From Maribacter luteus (lineage in GTDB: Bacteria; Bacteroidota; Bacteroidia; Flavobacteriales; Flavobacteriaceae), in NCBI RefSeq assembly GCF_009674825.1, contig NZ_WKJH01000001.1, forward strand, positions 496,001 to 560,000: a stretch of DNA of 64,000 nt, in the 5' to 3' direction. Both the position numbers and the translations under genes were made by a program. Of this stretch, positions 10,137 through 19,316 are shown one piece after another (the first letter of the stretch is position 1; the number at the start of each line of letters is the position of its first letter). The notes below the pieces were generated by a model, which searched no databases, was not told the origin of the DNA, and saw nothing but the letters and a program-made list of their open reading frames with translations.

Positions 10137-10898
10137 TTATTCCAATTCTACCATAATGGGGCAATGATCGCTATGCTTGGCGTCGGATAATATTACCGAA
10201 CGCTTAATCTTACTTTCAAGGGGATCGCTTACCATGCCGTAATCCAAACGCCATCCTTTGTTATTGTTCCGGGCATTTGCACGGTAGGTCCACCACGTAT
10301 AGTTATGGGGCTCTTTGTTCAAATGCCTAAAACTATCTATAAAACCACTTTTCATAAAGTCCCCGATCCACTCCCTTTCAACAGGTAAAAAACCGGAAAC
10401 ATTTTTGTTGCGCACCGGGTCATGTATATCAATCGCTTGGTGGCAGATATTATAATCCCCAAGAATGATCAAATTGGGATATTCTTTTCTAAGATCGTCA
10501 ACATATTTCTGGAATTCGGCCATATAATTCAACTTAAAATCCAACCGATCCATATTGGTTCCTGATGGCAAGTAAAGACTCATGATAGATACCCCATTAA
10601 AATCGGCACGCAAATTCCTTCCCTCAAAATCCATATAGTCGATTCCCGTGCCATAGACAACCTGCTCAGGTTTGTCCTTACTTAAAATGGCCACACCACT
10701 ATACCCTTTTTTTTGGGCACTAAACCAATAATTATGTGAATATCCGGCCTCTTCGAACAAGGAAAGATCTAGTTGTTCTTTCATGGCTTTTATTTCCTGA
10801 AGGCATATAACATCAGGATCCGCAGCCTGTAACCAGTCTATGAAACCCTTTTTTATGGCGGCTCTAATTCCATTTACATTGTAGGATGCTATTTTCAA
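10137..10898 (-). CDS. xth: Exodeoxyribonuclease III (AP endonuclease)
   Basis: Exonuclease III-type repair enzyme that cuts DNA at abasic sites and trims blocked 3' ends. The 253-residue protein shows the whole exonuclease/endonuclease/phosphatase active site: MKIASYNVNGIR with Asn7, VICLQEIKAM with Glu35, LGDYNICH with the Asp-x-Asn pair, TWWTYRANARNNNKGWRLDY, and the terminal SDHCPIMVEL histidine motif. There is no signal peptide, in contrast to the secreted relative at 32799, so it acts on the chromosome. Start and length are standard. Confidence 0.95.
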   Translation of the reverse strand: MKIASYNVNGIRAAIKKGFIDWLQAADPDVICLQEIKAMKEQLDLSLFEEAGYSHNYWFSAQKKGYSGVAILSKDKPEQVVYGTGIDYMDFEGRNLRADFNGVSIMSLYLPSGTNMDRLDFKLNYMAEFQKYVDDLRKEYPNLIILGDYNICHQAIDIHDPVRNKNVSGFLPVEREWIGDFMKSGFIDSFRHLNKEPHNYTWWTYRANARNNNKGWRLDYGMVSDPLESKIKRSVILSDAKHSDHCPIMVELE

Positions 10899-11062
10899 CT
10901 TTTAAAATTTTAGTTAAAAATAAGGATTGTTTTTTGTTCGAAGGCCTACTCTACCACTTATCTATAATCTAGATACAACTGGCTTAAATTTAATACGAGG
11001 TAACATTTTCGCTTGTTTGGTACAGGATTTGATTTGATCATGGTAGACAAACATTTTACGAA

Positions 11063-11581
11063 ATGAAAAACATATTTTTAATATTGGCATTGGTAAGTAC
11101 AAGTATAGCCAGCGCCCAGGCCTATCCCAGATTCAATAATGCTAACGAAATAAAGTTCAATATCGGACTGTTTTTGGCCAATAGTACGGTTGAAGGTTCT
11201 TATGAACATTTCTTAAATGAGGATACGAGTATCGGGGGAACAATATATTTTGATGACAATGCAACCGATTATAACGGAAATTTCGGAATCGGTCCCAATT
11301 TAAGGGCTTATTTCGGCTATATGCCCAGAAGTGGTTTTTTCGCAGAAGCCTTTGGACTTTATTATACCGGTGAGGACGAAATTGCCGAAACCGAACTCGG
11401 AGTTCGTAATAACGATTATAGCACCACGGCACTAGGATTGGGTTTTGGTAACAAATGGGTAACCCAAAGTGAGAAGTTCAGTTTGGAAATAAACGCAGGT
11501 ATAGGCAGAAATATAAATCCGGAGGACTTTCAGGACGATTTTATGTTTCGAGCAGGATTGTCGATAGGCATTAGGTTCTGA
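11063..11581 (+). CDS. Small outer-membrane beta-barrel protein
   Basis: 172 residues. A clean signal peptide (MKNIFLILALVSTSIASAQA) is followed by alternating amphipathic strands rich in Gly and aromatic residues, ending in GLSIGIRF with the terminal Phe typical of outer-membrane barrels. An eight-stranded barrel of the OmpX/OmpW size class is likely. No binding function can be assigned. It is convergent with the LRR gene (31-base gap) and divergent from xth. Confidence 0.75.
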   Translation: MKNIFLILALVSTSIASAQAYPRFNNANEIKFNIGLFLANSTVEGSYEHFLNEDTSIGGTIYFDDNATDYNGNFGIGPNLRAYFGYMPRSGFFAEAFGLYYTGEDEIAETELGVRNNDYSTTALGLGFGNKWVTQSEKFSLEINAGIGRNINPEDFQDDFMFRAGLSIGIRF

Positions 11582-11611
11582 TCGTTTATAATCCACCTAA
11601 AAAAACCATTT

Positions 11612-12502
11612 TCATTCTTCGTCCTCGAATATGGTATCCGCCATTCTTGTTTCTCCTTTGATATCAAATTTGGATATGGGTTTAGCATCGAAACGTAAGG
11701 TTTTTTCCCCAACATCGAAAACCGCATAATTTGCCTTTTTAACCGATTCATGAAAAGCCAAATCCAAACCAAACTCGTTGTTCTGTAATTGCAACAATTC
11801 TAAATTGGGTAAAGAAAGAATGGCATTGGGTACGGACCCACTCAACTGATTCTCAAAGAGGACCAAGCGATTTAAGCTCGTGAGATTTCCCAAACTTTCG
11901 GGAATCTTGCCTTTTATATTGTTGCTGCCTAATTCCAAACCTATCAGATTTGATAAACTACCGATAGTTTCCGGTATTTCCCCTTGTAACCCATTGCTAG
12001 ACAAAACAAGGAATTTAAGATTGATCAAATTCCCCATACTAGAAGGTAAAACCCCTGATAGATCATTATCGAACAACTCTAAAATTTCCAATGATCGTAA
12101 ATCCCCTATTTGTTCCGGAATAGGTCCCGACAGTTCATTTTTTCCCATTCGCAAGACCCTTAAATGTTTTAAAGATGTAATCCCATTGGGAATCTGACCC
12201 TTTAATTGGTTAAAAGCAACATTCAGGACCTGAAGGTTTTTAAGTTTTTGCATGGAATCGGGTAATTGACCCACCAGATTATTGTTGAATAAATTCAACC
12301 CAACAACATGATCATCTTTCACTTCAACACCATGCCATTTACTAACAGGTTTGTTCAGAGACCACGGAATTGTCCAATTTTCCCCATGAGTATTACGGTA
12401 CAACTCCAAAAGCACTTCCTTTTCGCCTTGGGGCACTTTCGCATATGCAGAGAAAGAGATCAGTACAAAGACAAAAGGCCAAAATAATTTTTTTGCAATC
12501 AT
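11612..12502 (-). CDS. Exported plant-type leucine-rich repeat protein
   Basis: About 296 residues from the ATG at 12502, chosen because it gives a compact signal peptide (MIAKKLFWPFVFVLISFSAY); an ATG seven codons upstream (12523) is also possible. After an N-terminal cap resembling that of plant LRR proteins (LLELYRNTHGENWT and SKWHGVEVKDDHVVGLNL) come about seven repeats of 24 residues with the plant consensus LxxLxxNxLxGxIPxxIGxL, for example LEILELFDNDLSGVLPSSMG. The acidic C-terminus has no recognised sorting domain. It probably binds protein or glycan outside the cytoplasm. No membrane anchor or secretion tag is seen. Confidence 0.85.
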   Translation of the reverse strand: MIAKKLFWPFVFVLISFSAYAKVPQGEKEVLLELYRNTHGENWTIPWSLNKPVSKWHGVEVKDDHVVGLNLFNNNLVGQLPDSMQKLKNLQVLNVAFNQLKGQIPNGITSLKHLRVLRMGKNELSGPIPEQIGDLRSLEILELFDNDLSGVLPSSMGNLINLKFLVLSSNGLQGEIPETIGSLSNLIGLELGSNNIKGKIPESLGNLTSLNRLVLFENQLSGSVPNAILSLPNLELLQLQNNEFGLDLAFHESVKKANYAVFDVGEKTLRFDAKPISKFDIKGETRMADTIFEDEE

Positions 12503-12762
12503 ATGTTTTCTGCTATAGAACATTATAAATTTACCACTTTAGAACCCTAAAATAGGGATACTTGCCTTGAATAAACGCATTTTTAACGCATTTTGTTGTA
12601 AAAACCAATATAAATGTTGTAATAATACCTATACATATTGTAAGAATTTTATTTCTTTTTATGTTTTTAATGAATAAAATACAGATTTCATAAACGGAAA
12701 AATAAGTTAAAACATGGCTCATTTTATTCTTATTACTCCTTTTTGTTGGCTATCTTAGAGTT

Positions 12763-14844
12763 ATGAGATTTTCACTTTTAACTTTGGTATTAATCAGTCT
12801 TCCCTTAACGACCCATGCTCAGGACACCATTGCGAAGAACAGTATTACCCAATTAAAAGAAGTAGTTTTGGTTGACTCTTTAAAAACCAAACAGGCAACG
12901 GGTATTATACCCTCGCGAATTATCGGAACCAAGGTTTTCCAAAATTACAGTCCAGTGGAAATGGTTGTATCACTGAACCAAATTTCCGGGGTTTATGTAC
13001 TTTCCGGAGCCTTGAATACCAATCGTATAACCATTCGGGGTGTTGGGGCCAGAACTCCTTATGGCACGGACAAGATCAAACTGTATTATGACGGAATCCC
13101 CGTAACGAACGGTACCGGTTTTTCCTCTATCGAGGCCTATGACCTTGAAAACATGAATTCGATTGAAGTCATTAAAGGTCCCAAAAGTTCCGCTTTTGGC
13201 GCCAATTTAGGTGGGGCGATTATATTAAATCCCAAAGAAGCCCTACAGCAGTCAACGACCTTTAGAAACAATTTCACCGTAGGTTCATATGGGTTGATCA
13301 AAAATAATCTAGGTTTTACGCATGCGGATAATAAATTGGCCATGGAGCTACGTTATGGCCATATGTCGTTCGAAGGCTATCGAGAAAACAGTCACTTTGA
13401 ACGTGATGGAATCTTATTGAACACTTCTTATAAAATTACTTCAAAAGATAAGATTTCATTATTGATAAACCATATAGATTATACCGCTCATATTGCAAGC
13501 TCTATCAGCCTAGCCGATTTTGAAGAAGATCCTACCCAAGCAGCATTTAGCTGGAAGGCGGCAAAAGGGTACGAAGCCAACGACTATACGCTGGCCGCCC
13601 TCTCATATTCCCATGATTTCACTTCCAAACTATCGAATACTACCAGTTTGTTTTATTCCTATTTGGACCATTATGAACCCCGTCCTTTTAATATTTTGGA
13701 CGAATACACCAATGGCTATGGTTTAAGATCCCGTTTTTTAGGCGAATTCAAAATGGATGAACACACCGCCGAATACACTATTGGCACCGAATTATACAAG
13801 GATGAGTATCGTTGGGGCACCTATGAAAACCTTTATGAAAATAATATGGGGAATGGCAGTTTACAAGGTGATGCCTTAAGCGATAATAAGGAATTTAGGA
13901 CCCAATTAAATGTCTTTGGTACCCTGACCATACCATTTGCCAATTATTTTTGGGGACAACTGGGATTGAACATCAACAAAACCAAGTACGATTTTAGGGA
14001 TATGTTTTACACCGGTCTAGAGAATACCAGTGGAAAACGTTCTTTTGATATTATTGTTTCCCCAAGCCTTGACTTAAAATATATCTTTTACCCTAGGCAA
14101 GAGATTTATCTGAACATCAGTCGGGGATTCTCTAACCCAAGTCTGGAGGAAACTTTGACTCCTGACGGAGTAATAAATCCGGATATAGACCAAGAAACCG
14201 GTACCAATTATGAACTTGGCAGCGAATTATTCTTGGATAACAACAATCTTAAAATCAATGTGGCCCTTTACCGTATGTCCATTAAAAATCTATTGGTGGC
14301 CCAACGCATTGGAGAAGATGAATACATTGGGAAAAATGCCGGAAAAACCGAACACCAAGGCGTCGAATTGGATATGGAATATAATTTAAAACCCACCTCG
14401 AAATTTCAGTTCACCCCTTTTATAAGTTACTCGTACAGTAACCACAGGTTTGTTGATTTTATTGATGGGGACAATGATTTTTCAGGAAATCCCTTGACCG
14501 GTGTCCCCAAACATCGTTTTAACAACGGTATTCAAATGCATTGGAAAAATGGTATATATTGTAATTTGACACACCAATACGTTAGCGGTATACCATTGAC
14601 GGACTTAAATACATTATATAGCGATTCCTATAATCTGTTCCATGCACGTTTGGGCTATAAAAAAGAAGTCGGTCAGAATTTGACGATAGGATTAGATTTG
14701 GGGATCGATAATATGACCGATACCAAGTATGCCCGCTCGGTATTGATTAATGCTATTGGCTTTGGAGATAACGCCCCCCGTTACTATTATCCTGGAAACG
14801 ACCGGAATTACTACGGAAGCCTTCTGTTGAATTATAAACTATAA
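12763..14844 (+). CDS. TonB-dependent outer-membrane receptor (FecA-like, no carboxypeptidase-like domain)
   Basis: A 693-residue outer-membrane active transporter. A signal peptide (to about residue 20) leads straight into the plug domain: ITIRGVGARTPYGTDKIKLY, then YYDGIPVTNG and IEVIKGPKSSAFGANLGGAI. A 22-strand barrel follows, ending in NYYGSLLLNYKL. The CarboxypepD_reg-like domain common in Bacteroidota receptors is absent, and no SusD gene is nearby. The receptor resembles siderophore/iron-complex types, but the substrate is not readable. It is followed 65 bases later by a lipoprotein gene that may be its partner. Confidence 0.9.
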   Translation: MRFSLLTLVLISLPLTTHAQDTIAKNSITQLKEVVLVDSLKTKQATGIIPSRIIGTKVFQNYSPVEMVVSLNQISGVYVLSGALNTNRITIRGVGARTPYGTDKIKLYYDGIPVTNGTGFSSIEAYDLENMNSIEVIKGPKSSAFGANLGGAIILNPKEALQQSTTFRNNFTVGSYGLIKNNLGFTHADNKLAMELRYGHMSFEGYRENSHFERDGILLNTSYKITSKDKISLLINHIDYTAHIASSISLADFEEDPTQAAFSWKAAKGYEANDYTLAALSYSHDFTSKLSNTTSLFYSYLDHYEPRPFNILDEYTNGYGLRSRFLGEFKMDEHTAEYTIGTELYKDEYRWGTYENLYENNMGNGSLQGDALSDNKEFRTQLNVFGTLTIPFANYFWGQLGLNINKTKYDFRDMFYTGLENTSGKRSFDIIVSPSLDLKYIFYPRQEIYLNISRGFSNPSLEETLTPDGVINPDIDQETGTNYELGSELFLDNNNLKINVALYRMSIKNLLVAQRIGEDEYIGKNAGKTEHQGVELDMEYNLKPTSKFQFTPFISYSYSNHRFVDFIDGDNDFSGNPLTGVPKHRFNNGIQMHWKNGIYCNLTHQYVSGIPLTDLNTLYSDSYNLFHARLGYKKEVGQNLTIGLDLGIDNMTDTKYARSVLINAIGFGDNAPRYYYPGNDRNYYGSLLLNYKL

Positions 14845-14908
14845 TACACCTTTTCATGCGGTGTGCATTAACTTAGTACTAAATATAGATTCGTTAAAAC
14901 CCAATCCA

Positions 14909-15907
14909 ATGACCTCGAAAATCATTCAAAGACCTTATTGGGTCCTTTTTTGGTTATTGATATCAATAACTGCATGCAAGACCCAAAACCCTAATGTAGA
15001 CTCAACCCTGGACAAGGGTATAGGTCCGGTTCAAGGAATCAAATATAGTGGTGGGTCTAGTGGTATGGAACAAATTGCGGACCACTCTTATCTAGTGGTA
15101 TACGATTCAAAAAGGGATACAAAAAAGGTTCGTTTAGGTTTGATCAAAGTAACCGATAAATCAATATCGGTTTCTCCGATACAAATTCACCAATGGGACA
15201 AAGAAGGAATTTCAAATGATCTGGAAAGCATATGCGCCGTTCCAGGTAAGGACAATGAATTTTTACTTGCGGAATCAGGAAACTGGGAAGGTCGGTTAGG
15301 ACGGATTTTCCATATTAAAGTGGATACTTTGAATTTGAACGCTACCGTTTTGGGTAGTGTAAAGATTCCTATGCTATATAGAAACGACATGAACTCGGTG
15401 GGTGACCAATATGAAGCCATTATGGCCTTGCCTTATGACCATCAACATCGAATTATAATACTTGGGGAACGAGGAGGTTCAAAAAACAACCCTCACGGGG
15501 TGGTTCGATGGGGCCTTCTGGATATTGACGACCATACATTCCAAATGAGCAAGGAAGGAAAAGCAGGAATCGGTGTTAACGTTCATGGTCAATGGGCGCA
15601 TAAGAAAACAAAACGGGACATTACCGATTTTCATGTAGACCCTGAAGGCGGCATTTGGGCCGCCGCATCGGAAGACCCGGGAGACACGGGGCCTTTTTAT
15701 TCCGTCATATACAAGTTGGGACAAGTAAACTTATCGAATAAAGAGCGACCATTTACGATTTTCAGCTCCATAGACATTTTCAAAAACGTCAACGGATTTA
15801 AAATAGAAGCTCTTTCAGGGCCTTGCAAGGGAATAATGGGCTCCCATTCTTTTGGAACCGAGGATGAAATATACGGAGGGGTTTGGCGGCCCATAAACAT
15901 TGAATAA
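14909..15907 (+). CDS. Putative lipoprotein, beta-propeller / phytase-esterase-like
   Basis: 332 residues from the ATG at 14909. The frame is open for 16 more codons upstream, but only this start gives a proper lipoprotein signal (MTSKIIQRPYWVLFWLLISITAC, lipid-modified Cys23). The mature part has repeated beta-strand segments with DLESICAVPGKDNEFLLAESGN, HRIIILGERGG and DFHVDPEGGIWAAASEDPGD, a pattern like the esterase-like domain of phytases and other propellers. It lies just after the TonB receptor, same strand, so it is probably a surface or periplasmic partner. I do not recognise a precise family; function unknown. Confidence 0.65.
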   Translation: MTSKIIQRPYWVLFWLLISITACKTQNPNVDSTLDKGIGPVQGIKYSGGSSGMEQIADHSYLVVYDSKRDTKKVRLGLIKVTDKSISVSPIQIHQWDKEGISNDLESICAVPGKDNEFLLAESGNWEGRLGRIFHIKVDTLNLNATVLGSVKIPMLYRNDMNSVGDQYEAIMALPYDHQHRIIILGERGGSKNNPHGVVRWGLLDIDDHTFQMSKEGKAGIGVNVHGQWAHKKTKRDITDFHVDPEGGIWAAASEDPGDTGPFYSVIYKLGQVNLSNKERPFTIFSSIDIFKNVNGFKIEALSGPCKGIMGSHSFGTEDEIYGGVWRPINIE

Positions 15908-15995
15908 ACCACCGAAAACCCTTCGAAGAAATTTTATATTCCCACAAAAAGGAATAATAAAGACCCAATCAAATATGGCGTATTTGATAGAAGGC

Positions 15996-17540
15996 CTACT
16001 CCATTCGCTGCAACCAAGTACGCATATCGACCTCTTTGTGTATAATGGCCTTAAGTTCTGAAATAGCAACACGTTGCTGCTCCATGGTATCACGATGACG
16101 AATCGTCACGGTTTGATCTTCAAGGGACTGATGGTCAACGGTAATACAAAAAGGGGTGCCTGCGGCATCTTGTCTCCTGTAACGACGGCCAACAGCATCT
16201 TTTTCATCATAGGTAACGTTGAAATCCCATTTAAGGTCCTCAATGATCTTGTGGGCAATATCCGGGAGACCGTCTTTCTTAACCAACGGCAGAACAGCGG
16301 CTTTTGTAGGTGCCAGTACAGCAGGCAGTTTCAATACGGTCCTTGTTGTATTGTTGTCCAACTCTTCCTCTTGCAATGAATGGGAAAAGACAGCCAAGAA
16401 CATACGGTCCAAACCTATGGATGTTTCAACAACGTAAGGCACATAGTTCTCCTTAAGTTCCGGATCGAAATATTGTAATTTTTTACCTGAAAATTTCTCG
16501 TGTTGACTTAGATCGAAATCGGTCCTGGAATGTATTCCTTCCAATTCTTTGAATCCGAAGGGGAACCTAAATTCTATATCTGCCGCGGCATCGGCATAAT
16601 GGGCCAATTTTTCATGGTCGTGAAAACGGTAATTATCTTCCCCCATACCTAATGACAAATGCCATTTTAAACGATTTTCCTTCCACTTTTCGTACCATTC
16701 TTTCTGAGAGCCGGGACGAATGAAGAATTGCATTTCCATTTGTTCAAATTCGCGCATCCTGAAGATGAACTGCCTGGCAACGATCTCATTTCTAAAGGCT
16801 TTTCCGGTCTGTGCTATCCCAAAAGGAATTTTCATTCGGCCGGTTTTCTGTACGTTCAAGAAATTGACGAAAATCCCTTGAGCTGTTTCCGGTCTTAAGT
16901 AAAGGTCCATCGCACTTTCTGCTGAAGCACCTAATTTAGTGCCGAACATTAGATTGAATTGTTTAACATCGGTCCAGTTCTTGGAACCGGACATTGGGCA
17001 AGCTATATCCAACTCCTCGATAAGACTTTTTACATCGGCAAGGTCCTCGTTTTCCAACGACCTACCCATTCTCTTTAAAATGCTGTCCGCTTTCTCCTGA
17101 TACTCCACTACCCGTTGGTTGGTGGCAAGAAATTCTTTCTTATCAAATGCATCACCAAATCTTTTAGCTGCTTTGGCAACTTCTTTTTCGATCTTGGCTT
17201 CGATCTTGGCCACATGATCCTCGATCAATACATCTGCACGGTATCTTTTTTTGGAATCCTTATTATCTATCAAAGGGTCATTAAAGGCATCAACATGGCC
17301 AGAGGCCTTCCAGGTAGTAGGATGCATAAATATAGCGGCATCTATCCCAACAATGTCCTCATTGAGATGCACCATGGCTTTCCACCAATATTCCCTTATG
17401 TTCTTTTTGAGTTCGGAGCCGTTTTGCGCATAGTCATAAACAGCACTTAAACCATCATATATTTCACTGGATTGGAATACATAACCATATTCCTTTGCGT
17501 GTGAAATTACCTTTTTAAAATCGTCTTCTTGTTTTGCCAT
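15996..17540 (-). CDS. glyQS: Glycine--tRNA ligase (single-chain, alpha2 type)
   Basis: Class II aminoacyl-tRNA synthetase charging tRNA-Gly. The 514-residue protein is the dimeric, single-subunit form, not the alpha2-beta2 form. Visible motifs: MSGSKNWTDVKQFNLMFGTK, LRPETAQGIFVNF, motif 2 FRNEIVARQFIFRMREFEQME, motif 3 SIGLDRMF and the anticodon-binding C-terminal domain with GRRYRRQDAAGTPFC. Length is normal. A TATTTTTG box ends only four bases before the ATG, so the mRNA may be leaderless or nearly so. Confidence 0.96.
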   Translation of the reverse strand: MAKQEDDFKKVISHAKEYGYVFQSSEIYDGLSAVYDYAQNGSELKKNIREYWWKAMVHLNEDIVGIDAAIFMHPTTWKASGHVDAFNDPLIDNKDSKKRYRADVLIEDHVAKIEAKIEKEVAKAAKRFGDAFDKKEFLATNQRVVEYQEKADSILKRMGRSLENEDLADVKSLIEELDIACPMSGSKNWTDVKQFNLMFGTKLGASAESAMDLYLRPETAQGIFVNFLNVQKTGRMKIPFGIAQTGKAFRNEIVARQFIFRMREFEQMEMQFFIRPGSQKEWYEKWKENRLKWHLSLGMGEDNYRFHDHEKLAHYADAAADIEFRFPFGFKELEGIHSRTDFDLSQHEKFSGKKLQYFDPELKENYVPYVVETSIGLDRMFLAVFSHSLQEEELDNNTTRTVLKLPAVLAPTKAAVLPLVKKDGLPDIAHKIIEDLKWDFNVTYDEKDAVGRRYRRQDAAGTPFCITVDHQSLEDQTVTIRHRDTMEQQRVAISELKAIIHKEVDMRTWLQRME

Positions 17541-17544
17541 TTGG

Positions 17545-17552
17545 CAAAAATA
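17545..17552 (-). promoter_or_regulatory. -7 box immediately upstream of glyQS
   Basis: TATTTTTG on the minus strand, followed by CCAA and then the ATG. With usual spacing the transcript would begin at or within a few bases of the start codon. The same TATTTTTGCC occurs before lspA. Confidence 0.4.
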
Positions 17553-17576
17553 GAATATTCCCCTAAAAGCATAATG

Positions 17577-18473
17577 CTATTTTAACTGAAATTCTGCAGA
17601 GTCTAACAATCTTTCGTCTTCAAAGATATTGAGGATATAGTTTCCAGGGCTCAATGAACCTTCTGGTAATGTAATAAAATCGCACACCTGGGTCTCTTCA
17701 CCCATAAAGATTAGCTCTACCCGTTTACTATACACGTTACCGTTTACCGTAATGGTATTCGCATTATCCTCGATTACACCCATATTTGGGCCCAAGAACT
17801 GAAAGTACAACACCTTTTCCTGTTGTATCATCGTTGGATCGGCCATAATGGTTACGCAACCGCGTAATTTCTCTATGGTAGAGGCTTTGTTGGTCCTAAG
17901 TGGCTTACCTCCCCTCAATCTAAAACTAGAACCTTCGGCTCCTTGAAGTTTAAGGTAGCTTTTGGTTTTAAGCTCTTTGTTCAGCTCCAATATTTTTTGT
18001 CGCTGAAGGGCTTCTGCCTTTGCGATTGAACTACTTGCTTTTCTTAAAGCTTCCAACTGGGTCTGCGACTCTTCGACTTTGTTGGTAAGAAGCATATTAT
18101 TATAACGCAAAAAGTTGTTCTTGAGTTTAAGGCTGTCGTTCTTAGCCTCCAACCTACGTAACTCAGATTTAAACTCCCGCAGTTTGTCTATGGTGAAAGT
18201 GAGCCTTCCAACAGAATCCAAAAGCTGCTGCACCTCATATCGTGCACCTTGGATCTCTATCTCGTTCACTTCATTCAGTGCGGTAAGTCTATCAACATCG
18301 GCTTTCATTAAAGTCAAATCCTTTACCAGGATTTCTTTTTCCTTTTCCAAAAAACTGATTTCGTTTTCAGATTGGGCATAACTATAATAAAAAGCAATAA
18401 GGATACCTATGATCACAGCAACCAAAGCAGCAAGAATAATCTTGTAATTGAATTTATTATCTTGTCCGTCCAT
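17577..18473 (-). CDS. Membrane-anchored coiled-coil protein, function unknown
   Basis: 298 residues: a short cytoplasmic N-terminus, one membrane helix (about 11-31), a long heptad-rich coiled coil (about 36-165, for example LRRLEAKNDSLKLKNNFLRY) and a C-terminal beta-rich domain of about 110 residues containing KLRGCVTIMADPTM and GNYILNIFEDERLL. Such flavobacterial proteins are sometimes labelled chromosome-partitioning proteins, but no ParA or other ATPase motif exists here. The topology suggests the coiled coil and beta domain project into the periplasm. It lies 36 bases upstream of glyQS on the same strand and is divergent from comF. Confidence 0.7.
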   Translation of the reverse strand: MDGQDNKFNYKIILAALVAVIIGILIAFYYSYAQSENEISFLEKEKEILVKDLTLMKADVDRLTALNEVNEIEIQGARYEVQQLLDSVGRLTFTIDKLREFKSELRRLEAKNDSLKLKNNFLRYNNMLLTNKVEESQTQLEALRKASSSIAKAEALQRQKILELNKELKTKSYLKLQGAEGSSFRLRGGKPLRTNKASTIEKLRGCVTIMADPTMIQQEKVLYFQFLGPNMGVIEDNANTITVNGNVYSKRVELIFMGEETQVCDFITLPEGSLSPGNYILNIFEDERLLDSAEFQLK

Positions 18474-18506
18474 TAATGTAAAGTCGGCTTTAAGTAGGTT
18501 ATTAAC

Positions 18507-19223
18507 TTGAGAATTGTGTGTTCTAAGCTTTCAAAGATACTAAATGACATCAACTCAATCCTTCTACCTAACGTGTGTTTTGGATGTAATGCACGTTTAT
18601 TCAGAGGAGAGAACCATTTGTGTACCGTTTGTCGAAATCAATTGCCACTCACCGATTATAGCTTTAACGTAGAAAATGCGGTTGACCGTATTTTTTATGG
18701 TAGAATTAACATTAAAAAGGCAAATTCTTTCCTTTTTTACATCGAAAAGGGAATCGTAAAAAACTTGATTCACCATTTAAAATACAAAAACCAAGAACAG
18801 ATCGGGACATTTTTAGGCGATTGGCATGGCCAAATTATAGCTGAAAACGATTTTTTGGAATGCATTGATTATGTAGTTCCCGTACCCCTACATAAAAAGA
18901 AGTTGAAAAAACGGGGGTATAATCAGGTTTCGGCTTTTGGAAAGCGCTTGGCCCATCATTTGAATGCCTCTTTTTTAGAAGATGCCCTGATCAAGACCTC
19001 GGATACCAAAACACAGACAAAGAAAAGTAGAATAGCACGTTGGCAAAACAATAAGGCCTTATATGTAACCAACAAACCTGAACTTCTAGAAAATAAGAAA
19101 ATCCTCTTGGTAGATGATGTTATTACAACAGGTGCCACAATGGAAATTTGTGCCAGCACACTTAAAGAAATTCCAGGCATCACCATTTATATTACCAGCA
19201 TGGCCGTAGTACCCCTAACATAA
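18507..19223 (+). CDS. comF: ComF family phosphoribosyltransferase-like protein
   Basis: 238 residues with an N-terminal four-cysteine zinc-binding segment (C24, C27, C39, C42), the VPVPLHKKKLKKRGYNQ segment and the PRPP-binding loop ILLVDDVITTGAT near the C-terminus. ComF proteins support uptake or processing of transforming DNA in naturally competent bacteria; the enzymatic role remains unclear. The start is non-ATG: TTG at 18507 or GTG three codons later, since the nearby ATG is out of frame. An Ig-like lipoprotein gene follows on the same strand. Confidence 0.88.
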   Translation: MRIVCSKLSKILNDINSILLPNVCFGCNARLFRGENHLCTVCRNQLPLTDYSFNVENAVDRIFYGRINIKKANSFLFYIEKGIVKNLIHHLKYKNQEQIGTFLGDWHGQIIAENDFLECIDYVVPVPLHKKKLKKRGYNQVSAFGKRLAHHLNASFLEDALIKTSDTKTQTKKSRIARWQNNKALYVTNKPELLENKKILLVDDVITTGATMEICASTLKEIPGITIYITSMAVVPLT

Positions 19224-19316
19224 TCTATATTTTAGAAGGATAATGTGTAAGGTATGTTAATTCTTCAAGGCATTTTCCAAATTATGTGTTACTTTGCCCC
19301 ATAGATATCAAATTAG

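Noticed and set aside
12531-12722. 63-codon minus-strand frame in the gap before the TonB receptor
   Set aside because: AT-rich non-coding look, no signal for translation and an implausible mixture of residues; the gap is better read as the shared promoter region.
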